In this document: positions 1 through 5,505 of the stretch, in pieces
Layout: each line of letters begins with the position of its first letter
How positions within the stretch are numbered: position 1 is the first letter of the stretch
NCBI GenBank assembly: GCA_905373185.1
Contig: CAJPSE010000125.1
Coordinates: 1 to 5,506, forward strand
Reading direction: 5' to 3'
From: an uncultured Fretibacterium sp.
GTDB taxonomy: Bacteria > Synergistota > Synergistia > Synergistales > Aminobacteriaceae
Length of the DNA: 5,506 bases
The notes under the pieces: generated by a model
The model's database searches: none
Seen by the model: only the letters and a program-made list of their open reading frames with translations
What the model was told of the DNA's origin: nothing
Program-made: the position numbers and the translations under genes

Positions 1-2
1 CC

Positions 3-764
3 GAACGCTTCGGTTGGCGGGGGGGGCTGCCCCTTTCCGGCGTGAGGGTGCTCGTGACCCGTCCGCAGGGCCGTGCGGGGCGTCTGTCCCGGATGCTGCG
101 AGATGCGGGGGCCGAGGTGGCGGAGTTCCCCTGCATCGCGACGGAGCCCTTGCCGGGCCCGCTGCCCCCGCTGGAGGGCTTGGGCTGGGTGGGGTTCACC
201 AGCGTCACGGGGGTCGAGGCGTTCTTTGGGCTGTTGGCGTCCGACGGCTGCGACATCCGTGAGCTCGGGGCCGCGCGCGTCGCCGCCATCGGCCCCGCGA
301 CGCGGGACGCGCTGCGCAGGCGCGGGCTTCGCGTCGACTACATGCCGGAGGTCTACGACGGTGCACATCTCGCCGAGGGGCTGGCAGACCGCATGGGGAC
401 GGGGGACATCCTGCTCTTTCGGGCGGAGTCGGGCTCGCCGGAGCTGACGGAGGTCCTGAGGGCCCGGGGCGTTCCCTTCCGCGAGGCGGCGCTCTACCGC
501 ACGCAGTATGTGAAGGGTGCCCCGCCCCCCGACTTCGACATGGCGCTCTTCACCAGCGCCTCGACGGTTCGGGGGCTTGCGGCGTGCGTCCCGGACGGTT
601 GGGACCGCTCCCGGGTCCAGGCCGTCTGCATCGGAGAGCAGACGGCGCGCGCCGCCGCCGGGGTGGGGTTTGCAAACGTGACCACGGCGTCGTCTGCCAC
701 GCTCGAGGCGCTGGTCGAGGCTGCGATCCGGGCAGCGTCAGCGGCGTCCTGCCCGGATGTCTGA
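3..764 (+). CDS. hemD: Uroporphyrinogen-III synthase domain, C-terminal part of a probable CobA-HemD fusion (5' end outside window)
   Basis: The HemD domain cyclises hydroxymethylbilane with inversion of ring D to give uroporphyrinogen III, the branch point to heme, siroheme and cobalamin, in the cytoplasm. Family signatures seen in order are a first strand VLVTRP followed by an Arg/Gln-rich helix, GFTSVTGVEAFF, AAIGPATRDALRRRG, a Y-D-G-A-H-L-A-E segment, ILLFRAESGSPEL, LFTSASTVRG and CIGEQTARAA. The domain is about 240 residues, normal for HemD. A GTG at 42 could start a stand-alone protein, but no well-placed ribosome site precedes it. The frame stays open to the left edge and reads E-R-F-G-W-R-G-G-L-P-L-S-G before VRVLVTRP, like the W-x(n)-PL-x-G linker joining uroporphyrin-III methyltransferase (CobA) to HemD in fused enzymes. 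The fusion is inferred, since the CobA part is not visible. The gene ends at a TGA and converges on the next gene, with about 325 bp between. Confidence 0.9.
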   Translation, partial: ERFGWRGGLPLSGVRVLVTRPQGRAGRLSRMLRDAGAEVAEFPCIATEPLPGPLPPLEGLGWVGFTSVTGVEAFFGLLASDGCDIRELGAARVAAIGPATRDALRRRGLRVDYMPEVYDGAHLAEGLADRMGTGDILLFRAESGSPELTEVLRARGVPFREAALYRTQYVKGAPPPDFDMALFTSASTVRGLAACVPDGWDRSRVQAVCIGEQTARAAAGVGFANVTTASSATLEALVEAAIRAASAASCPDV

Positions 765-778
765 GCGCATGGGTCGCC

Positions 779-823
779 CCGAAAACGTACATAAGCGCCG
801 TTTTCGGAGAGACGGCGCTTATG
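779..823. repeat. Two overlapping, mutually exclusive inverted repeats after hemD
   Basis: The first inverted repeat is a perfect 9-bp pair, CCGAAAACG (779-787) with CGTTTTCGG (799-807). The second is a perfect 12-bp pair, CATAAGCGCCGT (790-801) with ACGGCGCTTATG (812-823), with a 10-nt loop. Positions 799-801 belong to both, so an RNA could form only one at a time. The place, just after hemD and between convergent genes, suits a terminator. Neither strand has a proper U-tract directly after the stem; reading minus, only a TTTT four bases on. It may therefore be a transcript-end stabiliser or a factor-dependent stop. Confidence 0.55.
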
Positions 824-907
824 GCTATACGATTCCTCTGGTTTTCTCCTCCGACAAACTCGTTGTTTCTATGATGGTATAGATTTGCTGTCTCGCTTAT
901 AAGCGCC
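814..907. repeat. 94-bp segment bounded by 9-bp inverted repeats
   Basis: GGCGCTTAT (814-822) and ATAAGCGCC (899-907) are perfect inverted copies. A third copy of ATAAGCGCC lies at 791-799, so the 814-822 arm can pair either way. Inside, CTATACGAT (825-833) and ATGGTATAG (874-882) pair with one mismatch. The right copy is also part of the palindrome CGCTTATAAGCG (894-905). The segment is AT-rich, has no gene, and could be a small mobile-element remnant, a protein-binding region or a folded RNA. Sequence alone does not decide between them. Confidence 0.4.
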
Positions 908-996
908 CAACTCGGTTCGTGCCTGTTGTTGGCGGTTTGCTTATCTGCGGCCGTAGGCCACAGAGGCCGTACCCACCCCCGCGAGGCGGCCGCCTT

Positions 997-1021
997 CCAC
1001 GGGGCTGTGAAGCCCCCGTGG
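997..1021 (+). other. Predicted RNA hairpin with GTGA (GNRA-type) loop
   Basis: CCACGGGGCT (997-1006) pairs with AGCCCCCGTGG (1011-1021) through ten base pairs and one bulged C, closing a GTGA loop. Read as plus-strand RNA this is a GNRA tetraloop, which stabilises hairpins. Six Ts follow at 1056-1061, about 34 bases on, too far for a normal intrinsic terminator. It could be part of the hemD transcript's end or of a small RNA, or a chance structure in GC-rich sequence. Confidence 0.35.
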
Positions 1022-1088
1022 GGCATGCTGATCGCTTACATCGAGGCGACGGTGCTTTTTTCTACCCGTCTGTCTACTTGCGTCGACG

Positions 1089-1511
1089 TTATGCCCTTTT
1101 CCTCAACAGGAAGGCAGCTCCAAGAGCCAGCGCCAATCCGCTGACACCCGCGTCGCCCCCGCCGCCGGAGCCACCCTTGGAATCTCCGGGGTTACCGTCC
1201 AACTTGACGATATCCTTCAGTTTCTTGCCCGCAGAGATCGTAGGGACCTTGCCGTCAGCCGTCGCCACAAGAACTTTCTCGATCGCCGCCGTGCCCGACT
1301 CGGGCTTGGCCTTCGTGGTCTTGCACATCAGCCTCAACGTGTAGTCCGTCTTAGCCGTTACCCCCACCACAGGCGGCATGGACTTTACGATAACCTTGCC
1401 GCTGGCATCCAGCAGCTCGGCCTTTGGCTTCTCCGTCATCCCAGGGGCAACCACATCCGGGGACTTCGGCGTATCCTCGAGCCTCAACGTCGCCGCGAGC
1501 CGGACGGTCAC
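1089..1511 (-). CDS. Small protein with Synerg-CTERM-like C-terminal sorting signal; possibly 5'-truncated or decayed
   Basis: From the only in-frame start, a GTG at 1511, this gives 140 residues. The C-terminus is tripartite: a Gly-rich motif with Asp (about residues 113-122), a hydrophobic Ala/Leu helix (about 122-136) and the basic tail RKRA. This matches the layout of the Synerg-CTERM sorting domain of Synergistota surface proteins, although the Cys I expect in that motif is absent (GGGGDAG). The rest (1-110) looks like a beta-rich extracellular domain with alternating V/T/K residues; I do not recognise a family. Such proteins need an N-terminal signal peptide, and none is seen. The frame remains open upstream to a TGA at 1659-1661 and keeps coding-like composition, including a G-T-P-type repeat and A-C-G-G-N-G-G, but has no ATG, GTG or TTG there. 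So the gene may have lost its 5' end. It is convergent with hemD. The reading frame is fairly sure, the start and intactness are not. Confidence 0.6.
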   Translation of the reverse strand: MTVRLAATLRLEDTPKSPDVVAPGMTEKPKAELLDASGKVIVKSMPPVVGVTAKTDYTLRLMCKTTKAKPESGTAAIEKVLVATADGKVPTISAGKKLKDIVKLDGNPGDSKGGSGGGGDAGVSGLALALGAAFLLRKRA

Positions 1512-1582
1512 ATTCCCCTGAGCGTCCGGGGTGCTGATGGTCGTTGTCTCCCAGCTGCTCGGATCGATGCTCGGGCCTGCGG

Positions 1583-1609
1583 GTGTACCAGGCGTACCGA
1601 GTGTACCGC
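1583..1609 (-). repeat. 9-nt tandem repeat, three copies, reading G-T-L/P in the sorting-signal protein's frame
   Basis: Three consecutive 9-nt units on the plus strand (GTGTACCAG, GCGTACCGA, GTGTACCGC) read on the minus strand as G-T-L, G-T-P, G-T-P in the same frame as the protein at 1089-1511. A repeat in units of three codons upstream of the only in-frame start suggests this part was once, or still is, translated as a low-complexity spacer. Confidence 0.5.
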
Positions 1610-1626
1610 CACCTCCATTGCCGCCA

Positions 1627-1642
1627 CACGCAAAAACCTCCT
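1627..1642 (-). promoter_or_regulatory. Strong Shine-Dalgarno followed by GTG in the wrong frame
   Basis: On the minus strand AGGAGG (1642-1637) is followed, after a good 7-nt spacer, by GTG (1629-1627). That GTG opens a frame different from the sorting-signal protein and yields a Trp/Arg-rich, unlikely product. The intended start may have been lost by a small insertion or deletion, or the match may be chance. Confidence 0.3.
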
Positions 1643-1658
1643 GCTCAAAACCATCCTC

Positions 1659-1929
1659 TCATCCTCCCAAAAACTCAAAAAAACATCTTCCTGCCATTAC
1701 CACAAATCCAAGCCCCTGAAACACAGATCCCGAACACCTTTGGTCCTCAGCCAACCCCAAGGCCCCGCAGGCAACTCGACCCCGCCCCTGCGGAACCAGA
1801 CACGAGACGCGCGGACACAATCAGCACAGATGAAACAAATGCACTATAGCGGAGGTATTTGGGAGATATTTGAAAAACGCAAGGAAGGGGGCAAGTAGAC
1901 GGCCAACCCAGCGGATTCCTCGTTTTGCC
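1659..1929. other. Intergenic stretch between the TolC-family gene and the sorting-signal protein
   Basis: No gene is supported here. On the minus strand the stretch contains an 11-bp tandem repeat, a possible -10 box and T-rich tracts near 1670-1685. There is also a 7-bp inverted repeat, CCGCAGG (1765-1771) with CCTGCGG (1787-1793), and another, GCGGATT (1911-1917) with AATCCGC (1932-1938), that overlaps the TolC-family stop codon. Neither stem is followed by a U-tract on the minus strand, so no clear terminator for the operon is seen. Confidence 0.5.
1843..1872 (-). promoter_or_regulatory. Possible promoter: 11-bp tandem repeat next to TATAGT
   Basis: Reading the minus strand, CAAATATCTCC and CAAATACCTCC (1872-1851, ten of eleven bases equal, no spacer) lie two bases before TATAGT (1848-1843), a fair -10 box. 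No good -35 box stands at the normal distance, which would suit a promoter needing an activator bound to the repeats. It points towards the sorting-signal protein, with about 180 bp before its coding frame. This is inferred only from motif and position. Confidence 0.25.
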
Positions 1930-3267
1930 CTAATCCGCTCGACCTCGTTCGGCGCCCTCCGGCTCCGTCAGCTCCACCCCCGTCGCGCTCTCCAGCGCGA
2001 ACTGGGCCACCTGGAGGTCGTAACGGGCTCGGTAGAGGGAGAGCCGCGCGTCGGTCAGGGCCAAAAGCGCGTCCGAGAGCGCCAGCGAATCGCCGACGCC
2101 CGTCCGGTAGCGCCCCTCGGCCAACTCGTAGTTCTCCTCCGCCTGGGCAACCGTCAGTCCTGCGATGCGGATGCGCTCCCGAGCGTTGCGGACCTTCAGG
2201 ACGGCCTTGCGGACCTCCAGGAGGATGTTCTGCCGCAAAGCCTCGCGGGACGCCTCCAGGCTCCTGACCTGCGCCCGTGCGATGTCCGTCCGCGCGGACG
2301 CCGCCCCTCCATCGACGACGGGGACGGTGAGGGAAAGGCCGACGTTCCACTCCGACTTGAGCGAGGAGACCTCCTCGCCTCCGGCGCTGTACCCGCCCCT
2401 CAGCGACAGGCTGGGGGAGGAGGCCCGCGCCGCGGAGCGCACCTCGGCCCTCCCGGCAAGCGTCCGCAGGCCCGCGGCCGCGTAGTCCTGACGGTGCTCC
2501 AGGGCCAGGGCCTCGGCGTCGCCCTCCGCCGACTCCGGCAGCTTTCGGTCCTCCGCCCGAACCTCGAACGGCTCGGCCAGGTCCACGCCCATCGCGTTCA
2601 GCAGCGCGGCCTGCGCAACCCGAACCTCGGACTCCGCCTCCACCAGCGCGAGCTGGGCGTTCCCCAGGTCCACCTCGGCCTTCGTCACATCGCTCTTCGG
2701 CTTGAGGCCCGTCTCGTAATAGCCCTTCGCGCGCTCCAGGTGGCGCCGGAACGAATCCACCGACTCCCTCCTCTGGCCGCGGACCTCCCCGGCCAGGAGC
2801 AGGTCCATGTAGGCCTTCTTGACCCCGGAGCGGACCTGCAGCCGCGTCTTTCTTCCCTCGGCCTCCGTCGCCGACAGCGTACCGCGCTGAGCCTCGACGG
2901 CGTACCTCGTCCGGTTCGCGTCGAAGACCCTGACGCTCGCCGTCACCCCGGCCGAGTAGCTGCTGCCCGTGGACGATCCCTCCCTGCCGGAGCGGGTCGC
3001 CGACAGGCTGCCCGACGCCTGCACGCGGTCCTCCACGGCCGTCAGGGAGAGCCGGCGGCGCTCCGCCACGCTCCTCGCCTCCGCCCCGGCGAGGTCGGGA
3101 TGGTGTTCCTCCGCCAGGGCCAGGCACTCCTCCAGCGTCAGGGTACGGGCCGCCTCCTCCCCCCATGCGGGAAGGGCCGGGCAGGACACCGCAGCAACAC
3201 ATACCATACCGCATACCATACAGAAAAGGGCCGCCGGGAAAATGACGCCCCGTCCTCTCTCATTCAT
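1930..3267 (-). CDS. TolC-family outer-membrane efflux protein
   Basis: TolC-family proteins form trimeric channels through the outer membrane and periplasm for RND or ABC exporters or type I secretion. From ATG 3267 this has 445 residues, normal for the family. An N-terminal signal peptide with a hydrophobic core at about residues 8-28 is followed by LTLEECLALAEEHHPDL (43-59), the usual opening helix. Two repeats then show the typical pattern. The first half has a strand pair ending V-F-D-A-N and the helix Y-E-T-G-L-K-P-K-S-D-V. The second has V-V-D-G-G and Y-R-T-G-V-G-D-S-L-A-L-S-D-A, ending in A-L-E-S-A-T-G-V. Start choice: GAGGAG lies 16 nt before this ATG but 10 nt before a TTG at 3273, which would add two residues. 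A-V-S-C at residues 26-29 resembles a weak lipobox, so a lipid anchor is possible. It is last in the operon after gpsA; no pump or adaptor gene is in the window, so the substrate is unknown. Confidence 0.9.
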   Translation of the reverse strand: MNERGRGVIFPAALFCMVCGMVCVAAVSCPALPAWGEEAARTLTLEECLALAEEHHPDLAGAEARSVAERRRLSLTAVEDRVQASGSLSATRSGREGSSTGSSYSAGVTASVRVFDANRTRYAVEAQRGTLSATEAEGRKTRLQVRSGVKKAYMDLLLAGEVRGQRRESVDSFRRHLERAKGYYETGLKPKSDVTKAEVDLGNAQLALVEAESEVRVAQAALLNAMGVDLAEPFEVRAEDRKLPESAEGDAEALALEHRQDYAAAGLRTLAGRAEVRSAARASSPSLSLRGGYSAGGEEVSSLKSEWNVGLSLTVPVVDGGAASARTDIARAQVRSLEASREALRQNILLEVRKAVLKVRNARERIRIAGLTVAQAEENYELAEGRYRTGVGDSLALSDALLALTDARLSLYRARYDLQVAQFALESATGVELTEPEGAERGRAD

Positions 3268-3281
3268 GCTCAAAACAGCTC

Positions 3282-3352
3282 GTCTCCTCAATAAATTCAA
3301 GCCAATCTTCTCCCCAAATTCAGCCAACCTTCTCCTCAAATCCAGCCAATCC
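3282..3352. repeat. Three imperfect tandem repeats of about 22 bp between gpsA and the TolC-family gene
   Basis: On the plus strand the units lie at 3282-3307 (26 nt with small insertions), 3308-3329 (22 nt) and 3330-3352 (23 nt). Each follows the pattern CTCCTCAAATTCAGCCAA with a few changes. The period is about two helical turns. On the minus strand each copy contains a purine-rich GGAG stretch, and the last supplies the ribosome site of the TolC-family gene. They fill most of the 94-bp spacer after the gpsA stop. They could be operator sites on one face of the helix, or slippage copies of a ribosome-site region. Confidence 0.7.
3284..3289 (-). promoter_or_regulatory. Ribosome binding site of the TolC-family gene
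   Basis: GAGGAG on the minus strand is 10 nt before TTG (3273) and 16 nt before ATG (3267). The spacing favours the TTG or a long-spaced ATG, and both lead to the same signal peptide. It lies inside the last of three tandem repeats whose other copies carry similar GGAG sequences. Confidence 0.5.
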
Positions 3353-3361
3353 GACCGCCGC

Positions 3362-4348
3362 TCACTCCGGCTTGGGGTCCCGAAAGAGCAGTCCGTCGAT
3401 CACGTCCTGAAGGGCCGCGCCCTCGTAGAGGATCGCGTGGACCCCCTCGGAGATGGGCAGTTCGATGCCCGCCCTTCGGGCGTAGGCCACCAGGGCCCTC
3501 GTCGTGTGGGCCCCCTCGACCACCTGCCCGATCTCCGCCGCCGCGGCCTCGGGCGACGCCCCGCGCCCGATGGCGGCACCGAAGCGGAAGTTGCGGGAGT
3601 GCTGGCTGTAGCAGGTTGCCATCAGGTCCCCTACCCCGGCGAGCCCCGCCAGGGTCAGGGGAGAGGCGCCCATGGCCGCCCCCAGCCGCATGATCTCGGC
3701 AAGGCCGCGCGTGGCCAGCGCAGCCCTGGCGTTGTCCCCAGCGGAGAGCGAGTGGGCGATGCCGACGGCAATGGCGATGATGTTCTTGACCGCGCCCCCC
3801 AGCTCCGCCCCCGTCACATCCCCGCTCGTATAGACGCGGAACCGGGGGGAGTTCAGCTCCGTCTGCCAGCCCAGGGCCTCCGAAGGCTCGGCGGAGGCCA
3901 CGATGACCGCCGTGGGCAGCTCTCGGACGACCTCCTCGGCGTGGCTCGGGCCGGAGAGCGCGCTGTACGGCCGGCCGGGCAGCACCTCCTCGAAGATCGC
4001 ACGGGGCATGAGCCCCGTGGCTATCTCTATTCCCTTGGCCAAGCTAAGGAAGCTGTGCCCCTCCGTGGAGAGGGGGGCCAGCCGCTCCAGAAAACCCCTC
4101 AGGCTCTGGGTCGGAAGGGCCAGAATCGTTCGGTCTGCGGACCCGAGGGCCTCCTCCAGGTCCGACGTGGCCCTCAGGGACTCGACCAGAGGACAGTCCT
4201 TCAGGTAGCGCGGGTTGCGTCGGTGTTTGTTGATGTAACGGGCCTGGTCGTCGGTACGGCACCAAAGGACGACCTCGTGCCCCTTCCGGGCGGCGTGGTT
4301 CGCCACGGCCGTACCGAAACTTCCGGCCCCCAAAACGGCAAGACTCAT
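3362..4348 (-). CDS. gpsA: Glycerol-3-phosphate dehydrogenase [NAD(P)+]
   Basis: GpsA reduces dihydroxyacetone phosphate to sn-glycerol 3-phosphate with NAD(P)H, supplying the backbone of membrane phospholipids, in the cytoplasm. The 328 residues match the family length. The N-terminal Rossmann fold opens with LGAGSFGTA (residues 6-14). Then come LPTQSLR (78-84), LAKGIE (103-108, substrate-binding Lys), SGPSHAEEV (132-140), GAVKNIIAIAVGI with the conserved Lys 188, NARAALATRG (206-215), GLAGVGDLMATC with Asp 241, and SRNFRFG (251-257), whose Arg-Asn contact NAD and substrate. The ATG at 4348 places the dinucleotide motif five residues in, as usual. AAGGAG (4364-4359) precedes it by 10 nt, inside the end of nfeD. 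The start overlaps the nfeD stop in ATGA, which suggests translational coupling. A longer open frame to 4489 is not homologous and is overlap with nfeD. Confidence 0.96.
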   Translation of the reverse strand: MSLAVLGAGSFGTAVANHAARKGHEVVLWCRTDDQARYINKHRRNPRYLKDCPLVESLRATSDLEEALGSADRTILALPTQSLRGFLERLAPLSTEGHSFLSLAKGIEIATGLMPRAIFEEVLPGRPYSALSGPSHAEEVVRELPTAVIVASAEPSEALGWQTELNSPRFRVYTSGDVTGAELGGAVKNIIAIAVGIAHSLSAGDNARAALATRGLAEIMRLGAAMGASPLTLAGLAGVGDLMATCYSQHSRNFRFGAAIGRGASPEAAAAEIGQVVEGAHTTRALVAYARRAGIELPISEGVHAILYEGAALQDVIDGLLFRDPKPE

Positions 4349-5505
4349 GGGACTAACGCTCCTTCGCTTCTGAAAATCGACTTTCTGCGAATCACCAGGG
4401 TGATGCCCTCGAGGGCAAGGACGGTCCCGACCTCCCCGACCGCCATGGAGCCGGCCTCCGTTCGGGCGCGCCAGAGTTCCCCGCGGCAACGGACCATCCC
4501 TCCCGCGGCGGAGAGGGGCTCGACGACCATCGCATCCAGCCCGATCAGCCCCTGCCGCCCCGTGGAGACCCTCCTCCGGAGGCTGCGGGCGACCAGGAAC
4601 GCGAACAGCGCGAAGCAGGCCCCCAGGGCGGCCGTCATCCCGACGATCAGGGAGGCGGAGACGCGCAGCAGCTCGCCGCCCGGAGCACGGAACAGGAAGA
4701 CGCCCCCGGCGGCGATCACCGCAACTCCAAGCAGGCTCAGGATCCCCATCCCCCCCACCAGGAGGTCGAGCCCCATGACGATGACGCCCGCCCCGATCAG
4801 GGCTATCCCGGCCCAGTTGAAGGGCAGCATCCTCAGGCCGATCCCGCCGAGCAGCAGCATGACGGCCCCCGTCGTCCCCAGGGCGAAGCCGCCGGGGGTG
4901 ACGATCTCGTAGAAGAGCGCCAACAGCCCTCCCATCAGAAGGAGGTAGGCGATATCGGGGCTCGACAGGAACTGAATCAGCCTTTCCTGCCAGGTCATCT
5001 CCACGCGCTCGACAGCCGCGTCGGGCTCCGTATCGATGCGAACCGGGACCGAGTCGATGGTCACGGTTCGCCCGGCGGCGGCCTCGAGCAGGGTCCTCAG
5101 GTCGTCCGCCACGAGGTCGATAGCTCCTTCCGCAAGGGCCTCTTGGGCCGTCAGGGACAGGCTGTCCTCAATCATCCGCTGCGCGGCCCCCTGATTCCTT
5201 CCTCGCAGCTGGGTAAGGGAGCGCATCCGGGCCCCGAGGTCGTTCACGACCTTTTTCTTCATGTCGTCGTCCGGCAGGTCCTTGCCCGACGCGACGACGG
5301 GGTGGGCCGCCCCGACGTTCGTGCCCGAGGCCATGGCCGCCACGTGGGCCGCCTGCATGATGAACGCCCCCGCCGAGGCCGCCCGTCCGCCGGGCGGGAC
5401 CCACACGGCGACCGGTACGCGGGACGCCAGGATCGTCCGGACGATGCCGTACGTCGCCCCCAGCAGGCCCCCCGGCGTATCCAGCTCGAACACCACGAGC
5501 CCCGC
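4345..5505 (-). CDS. nfeD: NfeD-family membrane-bound serine protease (ClpP class), N-terminus outside window
   Basis: Long NfeD proteins are membrane proteases acting with stomatin/flotillin-type partners in membrane quality control. The visible part has 386 residues, numbered here from the codon at 5505. The ClpP-like domain shows VVFELDTPGGLLGAT (4-18), GGRAASAGAFI with the nucleophile Ser 44, GTNVGAAHP (61-69) and K-V-V-N-D with Lys 85. The 41-residue Ser-Lys spacing equals the Ser97-Lys138 dyad I recall for archaeal PH1510, so the protease looks active. RGRN (101-104) and a T-A-Q-E-A-L-A-E-G-A-I-D-L-V-A segment follow, as in the family. About five membrane segments lie at 185-202, 207-226, 232-249, 253-272 and 284-306, then the soluble NfeD OB-fold domain (about 313-380). 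By comparison about 50 residues with the signal peptide are missing past the right edge. A GTG at 5496 is internal. It is the first visible gene of the nfeD-gpsA-TolC run. Confidence 0.93.
   Translation of the reverse strand, partial: AGLVVFELDTPGGLLGATYGIVRTILASRVPVAVWVPPGGRAASAGAFIMQAAHVAAMASGTNVGAAHPVVASGKDLPDDDMKKKVVNDLGARMRSLTQLRGRNQGAAQRMIEDSLSLTAQEALAEGAIDLVADDLRTLLEAAAGRTVTIDSVPVRIDTEPDAAVERVEMTWQERLIQFLSSPDIAYLLLMGGLLALFYEIVTPGGFALGTTGAVMLLLGGIGLRMLPFNWAGIALIGAGVIVMGLDLLVGGMGILSLLGVAVIAAGGVFLFRAPGGELLRVSASLIVGMTAALGACFALFAFLVARSLRRRVSTGRQGLIGLDAMVVEPLSAAGGMVRCRGELWRARTEAGSMAVGEVGTVLALEGITLVIRRKSIFRSEGALVP

Larger units (their letters stand above)
765..1088. other. Non-coding gap between convergent genes, rich in inverted repeats
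   Basis: No convincing gene is seen here on either strand. Open frames crossing it lack a ribosome site and any recognisable family. Positions 825-900 are clearly more AT-rich than the flanking genes. The gap holds overlapping inverted repeats (779-823), a 12-bp palindrome (894-905), a 12-bp palindrome (984-995) and a hairpin with a GTGA loop (997-1021), with six Ts at 1056-1061. Since both flanking genes read into it, it should contain transcription ends, but no classical stem followed directly by a U-tract is present. A small structured RNA cannot be excluded. I do not recognise a known RNA family. Confidence 0.6.

Noticed and set aside
984..995. 12-bp palindrome AGGCGGCCGCCT as an operator
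   Set aside because: It is a GC-only symmetric run with no nearby promoter or gene start, so chance is a sufficient explanation.
550..1344. Several open frames through the gap after hemD, such as 550-1026 (-) and 919-1344 (+)
   Set aside because: They overlap real genes or the repeat-rich gap, have no convincing ribosome site and give compositionally odd proteins.
1351..1629. 92-codon minus-strand frame behind a strong ribosome site
   Set aside because: Its product is Trp/Arg-rich and resembles no protein. The overlapping frame at 1089-1511 has a coherent sorting-signal C-terminus. The ribosome site itself is kept as a finding.
1741..1762. TCAGCCAACC at 1747-1756 as a further copy of the 22-bp unit seen at 3282-3352
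   Set aside because: Only ten bases match and the rest of the unit is absent.
1765..1793. 7-bp inverted repeat as a terminator for the TolC-family operon
   Set aside because: No U-tract follows on the minus strand, and a 7-bp repeat with a 15-nt loop is not unusual in GC-rich sequence.
1911..1938. Inverted repeat overlapping the TolC-family stop as a terminator
   Set aside because: The stem is short, part of it is coding, and the nearest minus-strand T-run is about 35 bases away.
1844..3294. Long open frames of about 460 codons on both strands over the TolC-family gene
   Set aside because: They are frame shadows with low-complexity Gly/Arg/Pro content. Only the frame ending at 1930 shows TolC-family sequence.
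2969..4912. 647-codon open frame on the plus strand across three genes
   Set aside because: It lies antisense to the well-supported TolC-family, gpsA and nfeD genes. Its translation is Arg/Pro/Gly-rich without any family motif, as expected in GC-rich DNA.
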